Origin: an uncultured Bacillota bacterium
GTDB taxonomy: Bacteria; Bacillota_I; Bacilli_A; RFN20; CAG-631
Assembly: GCA_902491575.1 (NCBI GenBank)
Contig: CABUID010000010.1
Location: 8,725 to 72,724, forward strand
DNA length: 64,000 nt
Reading direction: 5' to 3'
Part shown: positions 32,625 through 42,497 of the stretch, one piece after another
Numbering within the stretch: the stretch's first letter is position 1
How the letters are laid out: each line of letters starts with the position of its first letter
Program-made: the position numbers and the translations under genes
The notes under the pieces: generated by a model
What the model was told of the DNA's origin: nothing
The model's input: the letters and a program-made list of their open reading frames with translations, nothing else
Database searches by the model: none

Positions 32625-33071
32625 TTATCCAAAATCACCGATAATTATTTTAATTCTTAAACGTGCTCCATGACCATCTGCAGCCTTTACATTGATAATC
32701 ATGGTAACCGGTTCATAAAAAGTTAAAGAAGCCGTATAGTCGGAATTGACTGTCAAAACGACAATGCTTTCATCAAATTTATCCGTTTCATACATATAAT
32801 TCAAAGCATTATTTGTTACATTATTAGGCAATGCCTGACATTTTAATTCTACTTTCATGCCTAATGTAAAACTCAACAAAGTAATTACACCATCGGCATT
32901 TCTTTTTTCTTTTTCCTCTTCTGTATATTCTTTGTAGGTTTCAGAATGACAAACAACCTCAGTCGCATATACAACAGGATTATAAATATGTAATTTTTGA
33001 CCAAATAGTCCAACAACGATAATGGCCACAATATAAACGATACCAATCGAAATAATCACCGATTTCTTCAT
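32625..33071 (-). CDS. Membrane-anchored extracellular protein of the ABC cluster
   Basis: 148 residues: one N-terminal transmembrane helix (4-24, SVIISIGIVYIVAIIVVGLF), then an external domain of about 120 residues. The domain has an EEEKEKRNADG acidic loop and a beta-rich C-terminus (VVLTVNSDYTASLTFYEPVTMIINVKAADG) like an immunoglobulin-type strand pattern. No known family is recognised. It lies 12 bases after the permease gene with a GGAGG ribosome site, so it is part of the same operon. It could be an external subunit of the transporter. Confidence 0.7.
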   Translation of the reverse strand: MKKSVIISIGIVYIVAIIVVGLFGQKLHIYNPVVYATEVVCHSETYKEYTEEEKEKRNADGVITLLSFTLGMKVELKCQALPNNVTNNALNYMYETDKFDESIVVLTVNSDYTASLTFYEPVTMIINVKAADGHGARLRIKIIIGDFG

Positions 33072-33083
33072 TGCTTATCCCTC

Positions 33084-34748
33084 CTATTTCTCGCCATAAA
33101 AAGCTTTTACTTTTAAAACAAAAGAAATAATTAAATAAAGTGCAATACCTAAAGAAATGAAAAACATTTTTAAACAAGCCGTTGCCATTCCATTATAGAC
33201 GCCTACTTCACTAAATAATTTAAAAGCAAATAATGAATAAATCAATGTTAATACAAAGGCCACTACGGAAGCTTTATTTTCATTTTCATTATTTACATCT
33301 TCGCCACTCGTTGCATACAATTCGTTTTGTGGATTCATGATATCTAAAGTAGCACAATAAAAAATATGACCATAATGCAAAAACAAAATGGCGAATACCA
33401 TAATCATTGTATTTCCTACACCCAAATCCGCGTATTTGCCAAAGATGATTACAGAGACAATAACACAAGGTATAGACAAAACAAGGTTAAATGTCAATTT
33501 AGCAAATAAAGGTACTATCGGCTTTACAGGTTTTGTTTTTTTAATATATCCAGCTCTGCCTTCTTTACTATACAAAGTAGCTATTAAACTATTCGAAGCT
33601 AAAAGTGGTAATAAAATAATTAAAATATTAAAGGCATAGGACAAACGATAACCTAAAGAATTCTTATCAATAGCATCAAATATCCTATCTAAAAGTAAAA
33701 TTAGTATCGGAATTATAATGTAAATAACTAAATAATTGATGGATATTTCCATAGAACGAAAAGATACTTTAAATTCTTTTATATTAAAAGATATAAAAGG
33801 CGAATGTTTCTTATTTATGCCTTCAATCGTTGCATTTTTATTAAATTCAAAATTCTTAGACATCATTTTGAAAAAGATGGGTCTAGAAATAAAATAGTTT
33901 AAAAAATACAAAATTACGACACTTACAAGCAAAACCAAAGTTTTTAATAATGTCCAACCATCTACATAAAAAATACCATTGCTTTGTTTTTGACCAATAA
34001 TACTACGAGTAATGTTGGTAATAATAATATTTCTTTTTTCAAAATCATTTAAAAAATTCATAATGGCGCTGCGAATTTCTGGCCATTGCACTATCAAATC
34101 AATAGAAGATGGGATAAAATTAATCAAATAAATAGAACCTGCAATAAATCCAATAATAATAAATAAAGCTAAAAATCCTTTAACAACAGAATATTTATTC
34201 ATAAACCGGTATAAATACATTAAAGGAATAGAAAATAGCGAGCCTAATAAAACAGGCAAAGCGATTAACAACACAATAGGAAGAATCATCCAAAGATAAG
34301 AAGTCCAATGCAAACAATTTTTTAAAGATAAATTAATAGCACACGCAAGAATTAAAGGGATCGTAAAACTAAAACTACGTTTGATTTCATAAAAATAAAA
34401 AACGAGTAATTTCGAAATAAAAATCTTATTATTTCGAATAGGCATAGTAATCAATACTTTATTATCCTCTGCAAAATAAAGGGTTTTCATCAAACCATAA
34501 GCACAGGAAATAAAAGATAAAACTAAAGCCAATGTCATTACAAAAGTCATGATTTGTGGCATATCAAAATAATAAACCAGTCCTAACTTACTCGCTCCAA
34601 ATAATATTAAACTATAAATAAGAGTAATCACTAAAAATTTAACAATAGCTAAAACAACTGTATGTATTCTACTTTTGTTTGAATAAATCCAGCTAACATC
34701 AATTTTATCTTTAAGTTGCATGAATATTAAAGTTTTAATTTGACGCAT
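33084..34748 (-). CDS. ABC-2 type permease-like membrane protein
   Basis: 554 residues with about 12 membrane helices in two halves, separated by a soluble loop (about 230-300, then KNFEFNKNATIEGINKKHSPFISFNIKEF). The arrangement resembles the large ABC exporter permeases encoded next to CcmA-type ATPases. The KEGRAGYIKKTKPVKPIVPLFAKL loop is a typical coupling-helix region. It follows the ATPase-fusion gene by 15 bases. Together they would make one transporter; the substrate is unknown. Confidence 0.78.
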   Translation of the reverse strand: MRQIKTLIFMQLKDKIDVSWIYSNKSRIHTVVLAIVKFLVITLIYSLILFGASKLGLVYYFDMPQIMTFVMTLALVLSFISCAYGLMKTLYFAEDNKVLITMPIRNNKIFISKLLVFYFYEIKRSFSFTIPLILACAINLSLKNCLHWTSYLWMILPIVLLIALPVLLGSLFSIPLMYLYRFMNKYSVVKGFLALFIIIGFIAGSIYLINFIPSSIDLIVQWPEIRSAIMNFLNDFEKRNIIITNITRSIIGQKQSNGIFYVDGWTLLKTLVLLVSVVILYFLNYFISRPIFFKMMSKNFEFNKNATIEGINKKHSPFISFNIKEFKVSFRSMEISINYLVIYIIIPILILLLDRIFDAIDKNSLGYRLSYAFNILIILLPLLASNSLIATLYSKEGRAGYIKKTKPVKPIVPLFAKLTFNLVLSIPCVIVSVIIFGKYADLGVGNTMIMVFAILFLHYGHIFYCATLDIMNPQNELYATSGEDVNNENENKASVVAFVLTLIYSLFAFKLFSEVGVYNGMATACLKMFFISLGIALYLIISFVLKVKAFYGEK

Positions 34749-34763
34749 TTTATTACTCCTTAA

Positions 34764-36947
34764 TTACTCCCCATCAATCATTTTTAAATAAAATTGTTCT
34801 AACGTATCTCCACTATCTTCAATTTCTTTCAATGTTTTAACACATAAAATATGTCCATTTTTGATTATGGCAATTCTTTGACATAATTTTTCTACAATAT
34901 CGATTAAATGACTTGAAAAAAACACAATGTTTCCATGACTTGCATGTTCTTTCATACATTCCTTTACTTGATAGATACTATTAGGATCTAAACCCGTTAA
35001 AGGTTCATCTAAAATCCAAACTTTAGGATTGTGGATTAATGCGGACATTATTGTAATTTTTTGTTTCATTCCATGTGAATAAGTTTTAATCATATTATCA
35101 ATTGATGTTTCCAGTTGAAATAATTGAATATACTTTTTCATCCTTTCGTCACGATCTTCTTTAGTCACATTATAAATATCTGCAATGTAATTAATATACT
35201 CACGACCTGTTAATTTTTCATATAATGCATAATGGTCTGGAACATATCCGATTTGAGATTTAGCTTCTACGGGTTGAGTGGCCACATCATAACCGCAAAT
35301 ATGAATACTTCCTTCACTAATTGGTTGAATACCTACCGTAGTTTTAATAATAGTCGATTTCCCAGCACCATTAGGACCTAAAAACCCAAAAATTTCTCCT
35401 CCTGTGACACTTAAACAAGCGTCTTGAACTGCATATTTTTTACTTGAAGCATATTTCTTAGAAAAGTGATTCAATTCAAATTTAATACCTGCATCTTTAT
35501 CCATAGGTTCACCTAACTTTCTGCCTTTCAAGGCACTTTTTAAAGCATATTCACTTATTTTTATTTTCTTTATTTTACGAAACAACTTTTTATTTCCATC
35601 GACGACTCGATAAGCTTCTTCATAAACAAACCATACACCTAGACCAATGACAACATAAGTCATAAAAAAGATAAACTGGTATAAAGGGTGCAATTCATAC
35701 GTATAACCTTTTATGGTAAAAACAAAGTTTAAATCAAATAATTTTTCAGCCCAAAGTCCTAATTTATCTGCAACGAAATCACTATTGATAAAAAAGTAAT
35801 CGACACTATGTCCATGTGCAGTGAAATAAACATTAAAAAATAAAGCAATTAAAAAATAAACTAAAAAAGCGACCATAGAATGAATAAATTGTTTCAATTT
35901 TGGCCTTTCAAACTGTTTTAAAGCGACAATCAAAATAGGCATGAAAAAGGCAATATAATGATTATACCAAAAGGTAAACATTCGCATTGAAAGAATATTG
36001 GTGGCATCAGCATAATTAGGCATCAACATAGCGAGTAATGCACCAACTACATTGATAAAATATGTAAAGTAAAACAAACGTTTCATTTTGAAAATTAATA
36101 CTAAAGGAATAATAAATAAAGCTGTATTGCACAAATGGAAAGGCCAACTCCAAGGAGATAAGATAGTTGTATAATTATAATTAACAACAAATCCAACTAA
36201 AACTCCTAGACTAATAAAAATTAATACAAATCGCTGATAAATCTCCTCTTTTTTTCTTAAAATGTAATAAAGAAGAAATGGAATAAGTATATTTCCATAT
36301 AAAACATAACGATGATAAGGTGTAAAATCTTTAATATTCCATGAATTTGTAAATTTTGGAAAACCAAATACATATTGAACAAAATAAGATGGTAAAGTGA
36401 ATAAACTCAGTCCAAAGAACATTAAAAACATCCATAAAATTTCTTTAAAAACAATTTTTTCTTTCCATTCGTTAATCAAATGATAGATAGACAAAGATAA
36501 AGCTATTGCTGTTTCTAAACTTAAGAAAATTGGAAGTAGTAATGAAGATGTTTGACCTTGTAATAAAATGCATATTGGTTTTAAAAAAATGATTTGTAGA
36601 ATAAAAATAAAAGGTGTAATCCATCGAACAATATGATTTAAAATTTTAATATTGAAAAAAGCTCTACAAAAAACAAACAAAATAGCACTATAATCTAACC
36701 AAATAAAAACCAAACAAAAGGTAGTTAATACTTTGTTTTTTAAAGGTGAAGAATCTAAGCCAATAAAACTATTGGGAGAAGAAGCAATAATAGATTGATA
36801 ACAAAACATACGAACAACAAAAATAACAATGCCTACGATTGCTATGATTTTCTCAAAAGAAAGCTTTCTTTTGAAAACATATCGATTAAGAAGTAAAGTC
36901 CCTTCCAGTAAAATAAATGTCAAAGCAAAGACGATATATTCTATCAT
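34764..36947 (-). CDS. YwaF/TMEM164-like membrane domain fused to an ABC transporter ATPase
   Basis: 727 residues. Residues 1-450 hold about 12 membrane helices, including a YwaF/TMEM164-type segment WPFHLCNTALF (Cys273) and FWYNHYIAFF (His330). Residues 487-727 are a complete ABC ATPase: Walker A GPNGAGKST (524-532), the signature YSHGMKQK in place of LSGGQ, Walker B VWILDEP, and a switch His in FFSSHLIDIVEKL. The family's mammalian member is reported to be a Cys/His acyltransferase, and the spacing here (57 residues) is close. Start ATG with AGGAGA. First gene of the cluster with permease, anchored protein and lipoprotein. The fusion suggests lipid-linked transport or modification; that is inference. 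Confidence 0.8.
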   Translation of the reverse strand: MIEYIVFALTFILLEGTLLLNRYVFKRKLSFEKIIAIVGIVIFVVRMFCYQSIIASSPNSFIGLDSSPLKNKVLTTFCLVFIWLDYSAILFVFCRAFFNIKILNHIVRWITPFIFILQIIFLKPICILLQGQTSSLLLPIFLSLETAIALSLSIYHLINEWKEKIVFKEILWMFLMFFGLSLFTLPSYFVQYVFGFPKFTNSWNIKDFTPYHRYVLYGNILIPFLLYYILRKKEEIYQRFVLIFISLGVLVGFVVNYNYTTILSPWSWPFHLCNTALFIIPLVLIFKMKRLFYFTYFINVVGALLAMLMPNYADATNILSMRMFTFWYNHYIAFFMPILIVALKQFERPKLKQFIHSMVAFLVYFLIALFFNVYFTAHGHSVDYFFINSDFVADKLGLWAEKLFDLNFVFTIKGYTYELHPLYQFIFFMTYVVIGLGVWFVYEEAYRVVDGNKKLFRKIKKIKISEYALKSALKGRKLGEPMDKDAGIKFELNHFSKKYASSKKYAVQDACLSVTGGEIFGFLGPNGAGKSTIIKTTVGIQPISEGSIHICGYDVATQPVEAKSQIGYVPDHYALYEKLTGREYINYIADIYNVTKEDRDERMKKYIQLFQLETSIDNMIKTYSHGMKQKITIMSALIHNPKVWILDEPLTGLDPNSIYQVKECMKEHASHGNIVFFSSHLIDIVEKLCQRIAIIKNGHILCVKTLKEIEDSGDTLEQFYLKMIDGE

Positions 36948-36973
36948 GATTTTTTTTCTCCTAATCGCGTAAC

Positions 36974-37024
36974 ATCTTATCATTTTAACCTTTTCATGTC
37001 AACTAAGTATAGAAATACTTAGTT
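36974..37024 (-). promoter_or_regulatory. Promoter of the ABC cluster with adjoining palindrome
   Basis: Minus strand perfect -35 TTGACA (37002-36997), 17-base spacer, -10 TAAGAT (36979-36974). Immediately upstream, and overlapping two bases of the -35, lies a perfect 10-bp inverted repeat AACTAAGTAT-4-ATACTTAGTT (37001-37010 with 37015-37024). It is a likely binding site for a repressor or activator, or the foot of a divergent transcript hairpin. Confidence 0.65.
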
Positions 37025-37181
37025 ATACTATATTTATTTTGCATTTTTAATAAAAATTTATGAAAGCATTTTCATTCTTAAAAGACTTGTCTATAATATA
37101 ATAAAAGTATTTCTATTTTTTTCTGAATCATTTTATGTTAAAATAGCATAGAAATACAAAAATTATTAAAGGAGACCATTT

Positions 37182-40070
37182 ATGAAAATTAATGAAGAAA
37201 AGTATGGTTTTAAACTAATTTCAATCGAGCAAATTGAAGATATCAACGCTACTTTATATCAATATGAGCACTTAAAATCTGGTGGAAAGGTGGCATATCT
37301 TGCCAATGATGATACAAATTGTTGTTTCGCTATTGGTTTTAAGACTTTACCAGAAAATAGTACTGGCGTTTGTCATATTATTGAACATAGTTTATTATGT
37401 GGATCTAAAAAATTTCCTTTAAAGGAACCATTTGTAAATTTAATTAAAAGTTCTTTGGCTACTTTTTTAAATGCTTTTACTGCTTATGATTGGACAATGT
37501 ACCCTTTTGCCTCTCAAACGCCTAAAGATTTTAACCATATTTTAGAAATTTATTTAGATGCTGTCTTCAATCCTCTTTCAATGGAAGACGAACGACCTTT
37601 CTTACAAGAGGGATGGCACTTAGAATTATTAAACGAAGAAGATACACCTTCTTATAAAGGTGTTGTTTATAATGAAATGAAGGGCGCTATGTCTAGTGTG
37701 GATGAAATATTAGTTCAATCTACGCTAGAGGCAATGTATAAAGATACTTTTTATCGTTTTAATTCAGGTGGTGATCCTGAAGAAATTGTTCATTTATCTT
37801 ATCAAGAATATAAAGATTTTTATTACAAGCATTATACACCTCAAAATGCATTTACTTATTTTTATGGAAAAATGGATATTGAAGAAAAATTAAAATTTTT
37901 AGATGAGGAGTATTTTCATAAATTTACTCGTCAAAACAAAGAAATTACCATCGAACCTCAAAATCCTTTCATTGATTTATCTTTTGAAAAAGAGTACGAA
38001 ATTGGCAAAGAAGAAGAAACAAAAGATAATACTTATATGAGTTTATGCTATGGGCTAGATCATTATAATCATTATGAAGATTTGATGGCTATGAATATTT
38101 TATGTGATGCATTATTATCCAAAAATGAGTCGCCATTAAAAAAAGCCTTATTACAAGCAGGACTTGGTCAAAACGTGGAATGTCGAATCGATGATGATAA
38201 TATTATTCCAGCATTGCATATTTATCTGCAAAAAACAAATCCGAATAAAAAAGAGGATTTCAAAAAAGTTTTTGAAAATGAAGTTTTAAAATTAGTAGAA
38301 AATGGTATAGATAAAGATTTGCTTTTAGCTTCTATCAATCATTCTGAATTTAAAGATAAAGAGTTGGATGTAGGTGGAACACCTAAAGGACTTCTTTTTG
38401 CTATGATTATGATGGGAAGTTTTAATTATAATGGAGAATTATCTAGTCATCTTGAATTTACAAAATATTATAATAAATTTAGACAAGAAATTGACCATCG
38501 TTATTTTGAAAAAAAATTAGAAAAATATATATTGAATAGTAAACATTGTGTTCAAGTTGTTTTAAAACCTTCTAAAACATTAGGCATGCAAAAACAAAAA
38601 GCTATGGATGAAAAAATGGCTAGTCTTAAAGAAAATATGAGTAAAGAAGAAAAGAAGCAACTTGTATTACAAACCCAAAACTTACTAGCTTATCAAAATC
38701 ATGTGGATACAAAAGAAGAACTTAAAAGTTTACCTAGTTTAAAAATCAAAGATATTCCCAATACCATTAACTATTTGGATTCTAAAAAATGTTCTGTTAA
38801 TGGTATAAAAGGCTTTATTCATTGTGTAAACACCAATAAAATTGCTTATTTAAGAATGTATTTTGATTTAAGAACGATTGCTTTTGAGGATTTGCCATAT
38901 GTATTATTATTAAAATCATTATTTTTGAATGTTCCGACTACTCATTATCAAGTCGCTGATATAACCAATTTGGTGAAAACACATTTAGGCGATTTATCTT
39001 TTAGTGAACTTGTGACTTCTTCATCCAAAGAAGATTATCAAGCCTTTTTTAAAGTTTCTGTAAGTGCTTTAAATGAAAATGTATCGTATATTCCTAAACT
39101 TTTACAAGAAATTCTTCTTCATTCCAAATTTAGTAAAAAAGAAGTTTTACAAATTGCTAAACAAATCGCCAATGACTTAAAGCAACAAATCATTGCGAAT
39201 GGAACGAGTGTTGCAATGTCGCTTGTAAGAAGTAGTTATTCAAAAGAAGGCTCCTTTATTGCCAATGCATTAAAAGGTCCAAATGTTTTAGAATTTTTTA
39301 ATCATCTTATTAAAAACTACCATCATCAAGAAGTAAATCAAAAATTAAAAGATATTTCAAAAGCTTTATTTAATAAGCAAAACGTCATTTTATCAATGTC
39401 TGGTGATGAAAAGACCTTACTTCTTTTAAAAGAAACCCTTAGAAAAGTAAAACTGCCAAAGAAACATTATGAACTCATTTTAAATCTTCCAACAAAAGAA
39501 GTTTCTAAAAATGCTTTCATTATACCTTCTGGGGTTTCTTATAACGCGTTGTGTAATAATCTTGAAGATTATAATGAACACTTTCAAGGTAAATATCTTG
39601 TTTTAGCACATATTATTTCATACGATTATTTATGGGCTGAAATAAGAGTTAAAGGCGGTGCCTATGGAAGTAGTTTATCCGTGATGAAAAATAATGATTT
39701 TGTCCTTTCTACATACCGCGATCCAAATGTTAAAAATTCTTATGAAACATTTAAAAATCTTCCGAATTACTTAAGAAAATTTAAAGTTTCTAATGATGAA
39801 TTTTTATCTTATATAATTGGTACAATGGGTAATTTTGATACTCCATTATCCACACCCTCTTTAATTAATACGTGGGATATTAATTATTTAAATGGCTATC
39901 ATAAAAAAGATAAAGTCAAATTGAAAAAAGAAGTTTTAAAAACTCGTTTGAAAGATATTCAAGAATGTGCTGATTTAATCGAAAAAATGCTTGAAAATGC
40001 TAGTGAATGTACTATCGGTAATGATAGAAAGATTGATGACTATTCTTTTGATCAAGTCAAACCATTATAA
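37182..40070 (+). CDS. M16C family zinc metallopeptidase (PreP/insulinase type)
   Basis: 962 residues, the full length of the PreP-like M16C subfamily, made of four alpha/beta domains in two halves. The inverted zinc motif HIIEH is at 65-69 (VCHIIEHSLLCGS), followed by EPFVNLIKSSLATFLNAFTAYDWTMYPFAS and a downstream zinc-ligand Glu in GVVYNEMKGAMSS. The C-terminal half has the EIRVKGGAYGSSLSV substrate-binding segment. M16C peptidases degrade short peptides in a closed chamber. No signal peptide is seen, so it is likely cytoplasmic. AAAGGAG ribosome site. It is followed by two bases and a membrane-protein gene. Confidence 0.92.
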   Translation: MKINEEKYGFKLISIEQIEDINATLYQYEHLKSGGKVAYLANDDTNCCFAIGFKTLPENSTGVCHIIEHSLLCGSKKFPLKEPFVNLIKSSLATFLNAFTAYDWTMYPFASQTPKDFNHILEIYLDAVFNPLSMEDERPFLQEGWHLELLNEEDTPSYKGVVYNEMKGAMSSVDEILVQSTLEAMYKDTFYRFNSGGDPEEIVHLSYQEYKDFYYKHYTPQNAFTYFYGKMDIEEKLKFLDEEYFHKFTRQNKEITIEPQNPFIDLSFEKEYEIGKEEETKDNTYMSLCYGLDHYNHYEDLMAMNILCDALLSKNESPLKKALLQAGLGQNVECRIDDDNIIPALHIYLQKTNPNKKEDFKKVFENEVLKLVENGIDKDLLLASINHSEFKDKELDVGGTPKGLLFAMIMMGSFNYNGELSSHLEFTKYYNKFRQEIDHRYFEKKLEKYILNSKHCVQVVLKPSKTLGMQKQKAMDEKMASLKENMSKEEKKQLVLQTQNLLAYQNHVDTKEELKSLPSLKIKDIPNTINYLDSKKCSVNGIKGFIHCVNTNKIAYLRMYFDLRTIAFEDLPYVLLLKSLFLNVPTTHYQVADITNLVKTHLGDLSFSELVTSSSKEDYQAFFKVSVSALNENVSYIPKLLQEILLHSKFSKKEVLQIAKQIANDLKQQIIANGTSVAMSLVRSSYSKEGSFIANALKGPNVLEFFNHLIKNYHHQEVNQKLKDISKALFNKQNVILSMSGDEKTLLLLKETLRKVKLPKKHYELILNLPTKEVSKNAFIIPSGVSYNALCNNLEDYNEHFQGKYLVLAHIISYDYLWAEIRVKGGAYGSSLSVMKNNDFVLSTYRDPNVKNSYETFKNLPNYLRKFKVSNDEFLSYIIGTMGNFDTPLSTPSLINTWDINYLNGYHKKDKVKLKKEVLKTRLKDIQECADLIEKMLENASECTIGNDRKIDDYSFDQVKPL

Positions 40071-40072
40071 AG

Positions 40073-40936
40073 ATGAAACTAAAAGAAGTTCTAGACGATT
40101 ATTCAGTCAATTATATTGAAGATATTCCTTATTTTAAAGTCAATGATTTTACTTATTTTTATTGTACTTTAAAAAGTAAAGAATATTTAGGTGTTTGCTT
40201 AAATAAGTCCTTAGTAAGGAAAAGTGACTTAAAATACATTAACCAACAATGTCGCCCTTTTGCTAAAATAACTTGCGATAGTATTGCTTTAAAAAATGAT
40301 TTATTATACATTGAATTATTAAATCAAGATAATCTCATGGATAAATTAAATCGAATATCCAAACTTTTAAAATTGATGAATTATGTCCAACGCAAAAATT
40401 GTGTTCTTTGTGGCAATAAAGTTGATATCCATAAATTTCATCAATTTCTTTTCCCTATCGATGAAAAATGTTGGACAAATTTAGAGATGGAAAGAAAGCG
40501 TTATTCTACGAATCAAAAGGATTATTTTAAAAAATCCTTTCTTTATGGTTTAATAGGCGCATTTATTGGTATTATTCCTTCTACTATTATCGCTTTTATT
40601 TTAGAAAGTTACTCGATTATTTCAACGATTTTACTATTTTTAAGTCCTTTTTTAACGGTTATATTTTTCTATAAAACAAAAATTTTCCGAACTAAAAAAA
40701 ATGATTTAATTTGTAGCCTCATTTCAGTTGTATTTGTTTTAATTTATCATTTAATTTTAATATTGATTTGTGTTCATGCACATCAAATAACATCTATTCA
40801 GATGTATTTTACTATTTTAAAAAATTATGTTTTCGAATCATTAATAGAGACTGTATTCGTTTATTGGATTGGCCTTATCAGTGCTCAATTTCTCACAAAG
40901 CCAAAAACTTTTATACGCCTAAAAAAAACGCTTTAA
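40073..40936 (+). CDS. Hypothetical membrane protein with CxxC motif
   Basis: 287 residues. The N-terminal 150 residues are soluble and contain CVLCGNKVDIHKFHQFLFPIDEKCW, a possible zinc site. Four membrane helices follow (about 157-180, 182-203, 215-238 and 253-275). It starts two bases after the peptidase stop, so the two are probably co-translated. I do not recognise the family, and a partnership with the M16C peptidase is a positional inference. The 3' end converges with the next minus-strand gene without a clear terminator. Confidence 0.65.
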   Translation: MKLKEVLDDYSVNYIEDIPYFKVNDFTYFYCTLKSKEYLGVCLNKSLVRKSDLKYINQQCRPFAKITCDSIALKNDLLYIELLNQDNLMDKLNRISKLLKLMNYVQRKNCVLCGNKVDIHKFHQFLFPIDEKCWTNLEMERKRYSTNQKDYFKKSFLYGLIGAFIGIIPSTIIAFILESYSIISTILLFLSPFLTVIFFYKTKIFRTKKNDLICSLISVVFVLIYHLILILICVHAHQITSIQMYFTILKNYVFESLIETVFVYWIGLISAQFLTKPKTFIRLKKTL

Positions 40937-41218
40937 TTATTTATGTTTCCAACTATAATATTCATCATCTTTAGCAAAATCATAAGATTCTTCTTTTTCT
41001 TCATAAATAAAAAAAGTAACCTTTTCATATAATTTTTTAAATTCTTCATAATTTAACAATAAAGAACTATTTGCATTCAAAATGAGAACTTTATTCTTTT
41101 TTTCCACAAAATAAGTTTTATTACCTGAAATAATGCTCAATAATATTTTTTTATTCTTTAAAAAAGTAATTGCAATGTCGATTTGTTCTATACTTTCTGA
41201 ATCTGTTAAATAATCCAT
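40937..41218 (-). CDS. Small hypothetical protein
   Basis: 93 residues, acidic and soluble, ending in a charged tail (EEKEESYDFAKDDEYYSWKHK). No recognised motif. It is convergent with the CxxC membrane-protein gene and divergent from the PTS-like permease. A small standalone gene is plausible, but the ribosome site (GAGGATAAAAAG) is only moderate. Confidence 0.5.
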   Translation of the reverse strand: MDYLTDSESIEQIDIAITFLKNKKILLSIISGNKTYFVEKKNKVLILNANSSLLLNYEEFKKLYEKVTFFIYEEKEESYDFAKDDEYYSWKHK

Positions 41219-41306
41219 ATCTTTTTATCCTCATTTTAATTATACAATATTCACAAAAAAAAGAAAATGTATTATAATTGGAAAGATTTTGAAAAGAGGG
41301 GAAAAA

Positions 41307-42392
41307 ATGAAAAGAAAAAAAGTTTTAAATTTTTTTATGATTACCTTAAATGGAATGGCTTATGGTCTTTTTTCTACATTAATAATAGGAACAATTCTTT
41401 CCACAATCGCAAAAATTTTTCCAAATGATAGTGAAGTATATTCTGTTTTAAGTAGTTCAGCAACTTGTTTACAATATTTAACAGGTGCAGGAATAGGTGT
41501 TGGGATAGCTTTAGCTTTAAAGATGGACGCTTTAAAAACAATTGTTATTTCTTCAGTAGGAGAACTAGCCGCATTTTTATCAAAGATTTTTAACTCTACA
41601 GAAGGCGTTATTACCGCAAATGGTTTTAAAATAGGGGATCCATTAACGATTTACTTTGTAGTTATAATTGTGGCCTTGTTAATGAAACTTGTTTTAAGAA
41701 AGAAAACACCTGTGGATATTTTAATTGTACCACTATTTGGTATCAGTTTAGGTATTGTATTTACACTATTATTGAGAACACCGGTGATTTATGCAACTTA
41801 TGGTATTCAATACATCATTAATATTGCAACCACTTATCAACCTTTCTTAATGGGAATGATTATTGCCGTTTTAATGGGAATGGCTTTAACGGCTCCTATT
41901 TCAAGTGCTGCGATTGCTGCTATTGTCTTTACGGGAGAAGGTGAAGGACTTCAGATTGCTTCTGGTGCTGCTTTAATTGGTTGTTGTACACAAATGGTAG
42001 GATTTGCCATTCAAGCACGAAAAGATAATAAAATAGGCATGGTTTTATCCATAGGAATCGGAACGAGTATGCTCGAGTTTAAAAACATTCTTAAGAATCC
42101 GAGGATTTGGCTTCCAACGATTATTACTTCTGCGATTTTAGGACCTATTTCGACTTGTGTAATTCAATTGAAATGTATGGGGTCTGCTGCTGGTATGGGA
42201 ACTGCAGGATTAGTGGGGCAATTTGGAACCATAGCCAGTATGGGAAGTTCTTGGCAAACTTATCTAATTATCTTTTTATTTGAAATTTTAGCTCCAATCG
42301 TATTGGTTTTTCTAATTGATTTATTATTTAGAAAATTAAATTGGATAAAAGATGGAGATTTGAAAGTTTCTAGTGAAGAGGATAACAAATAA
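41307..42392 (+). CDS. PTS EIIC_2-type membrane permease
   Basis: 361 residues, about ten membrane helices, of the PTS_EIIC_2 family (FFMITLNGMAYGLFSTLIIGTI at the start, ACLQYLTGAGIGVGIALAL-like repeats, TAPISSAAIAAIVFTGEGEG, CMGSAAGMGTAGLVGQFGT). These are standalone membrane components with uncertain sugar specificity; no EIIA or EIIB is nearby. The start is the ATG at 41307 with GAGGGG five bases upstream; the longer frame from TTG at 41289 runs through that site. Confidence 0.82.
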   Translation: MKRKKVLNFFMITLNGMAYGLFSTLIIGTILSTIAKIFPNDSEVYSVLSSSATCLQYLTGAGIGVGIALALKMDALKTIVISSVGELAAFLSKIFNSTEGVITANGFKIGDPLTIYFVVIIVALLMKLVLRKKTPVDILIVPLFGISLGIVFTLLLRTPVIYATYGIQYIINIATTYQPFLMGMIIAVLMGMALTAPISSAAIAAIVFTGEGEGLQIASGAALIGCCTQMVGFAIQARKDNKIGMVLSIGIGTSMLEFKNILKNPRIWLPTIITSAILGPISTCVIQLKCMGSAAGMGTAGLVGQFGTIASMGSSWQTYLIIFLFEILAPIVLVFLIDLLFRKLNWIKDGDLKVSSEEDNK

Positions 42393-42434
42393 ATATTTCG
42401 TTTTAGAAATACGAAAAAATGTGACATTAATTAG

Positions 42435-42470
42435 GATAGAAATATTTCTATCTTTTCTTTTTTTTTATTT
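42435..42470 (+). terminator. Terminator after the PTS-like gene
   Basis: 7-bp stem GATAGAA/TTCTATC (42435-42441 with 42446-42452) followed by TTTTCTTTTTTTTT. Confidence 0.85.
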
Positions 42471-42497
42471 TTGATATAGTATAATTGGGTGACAAAT

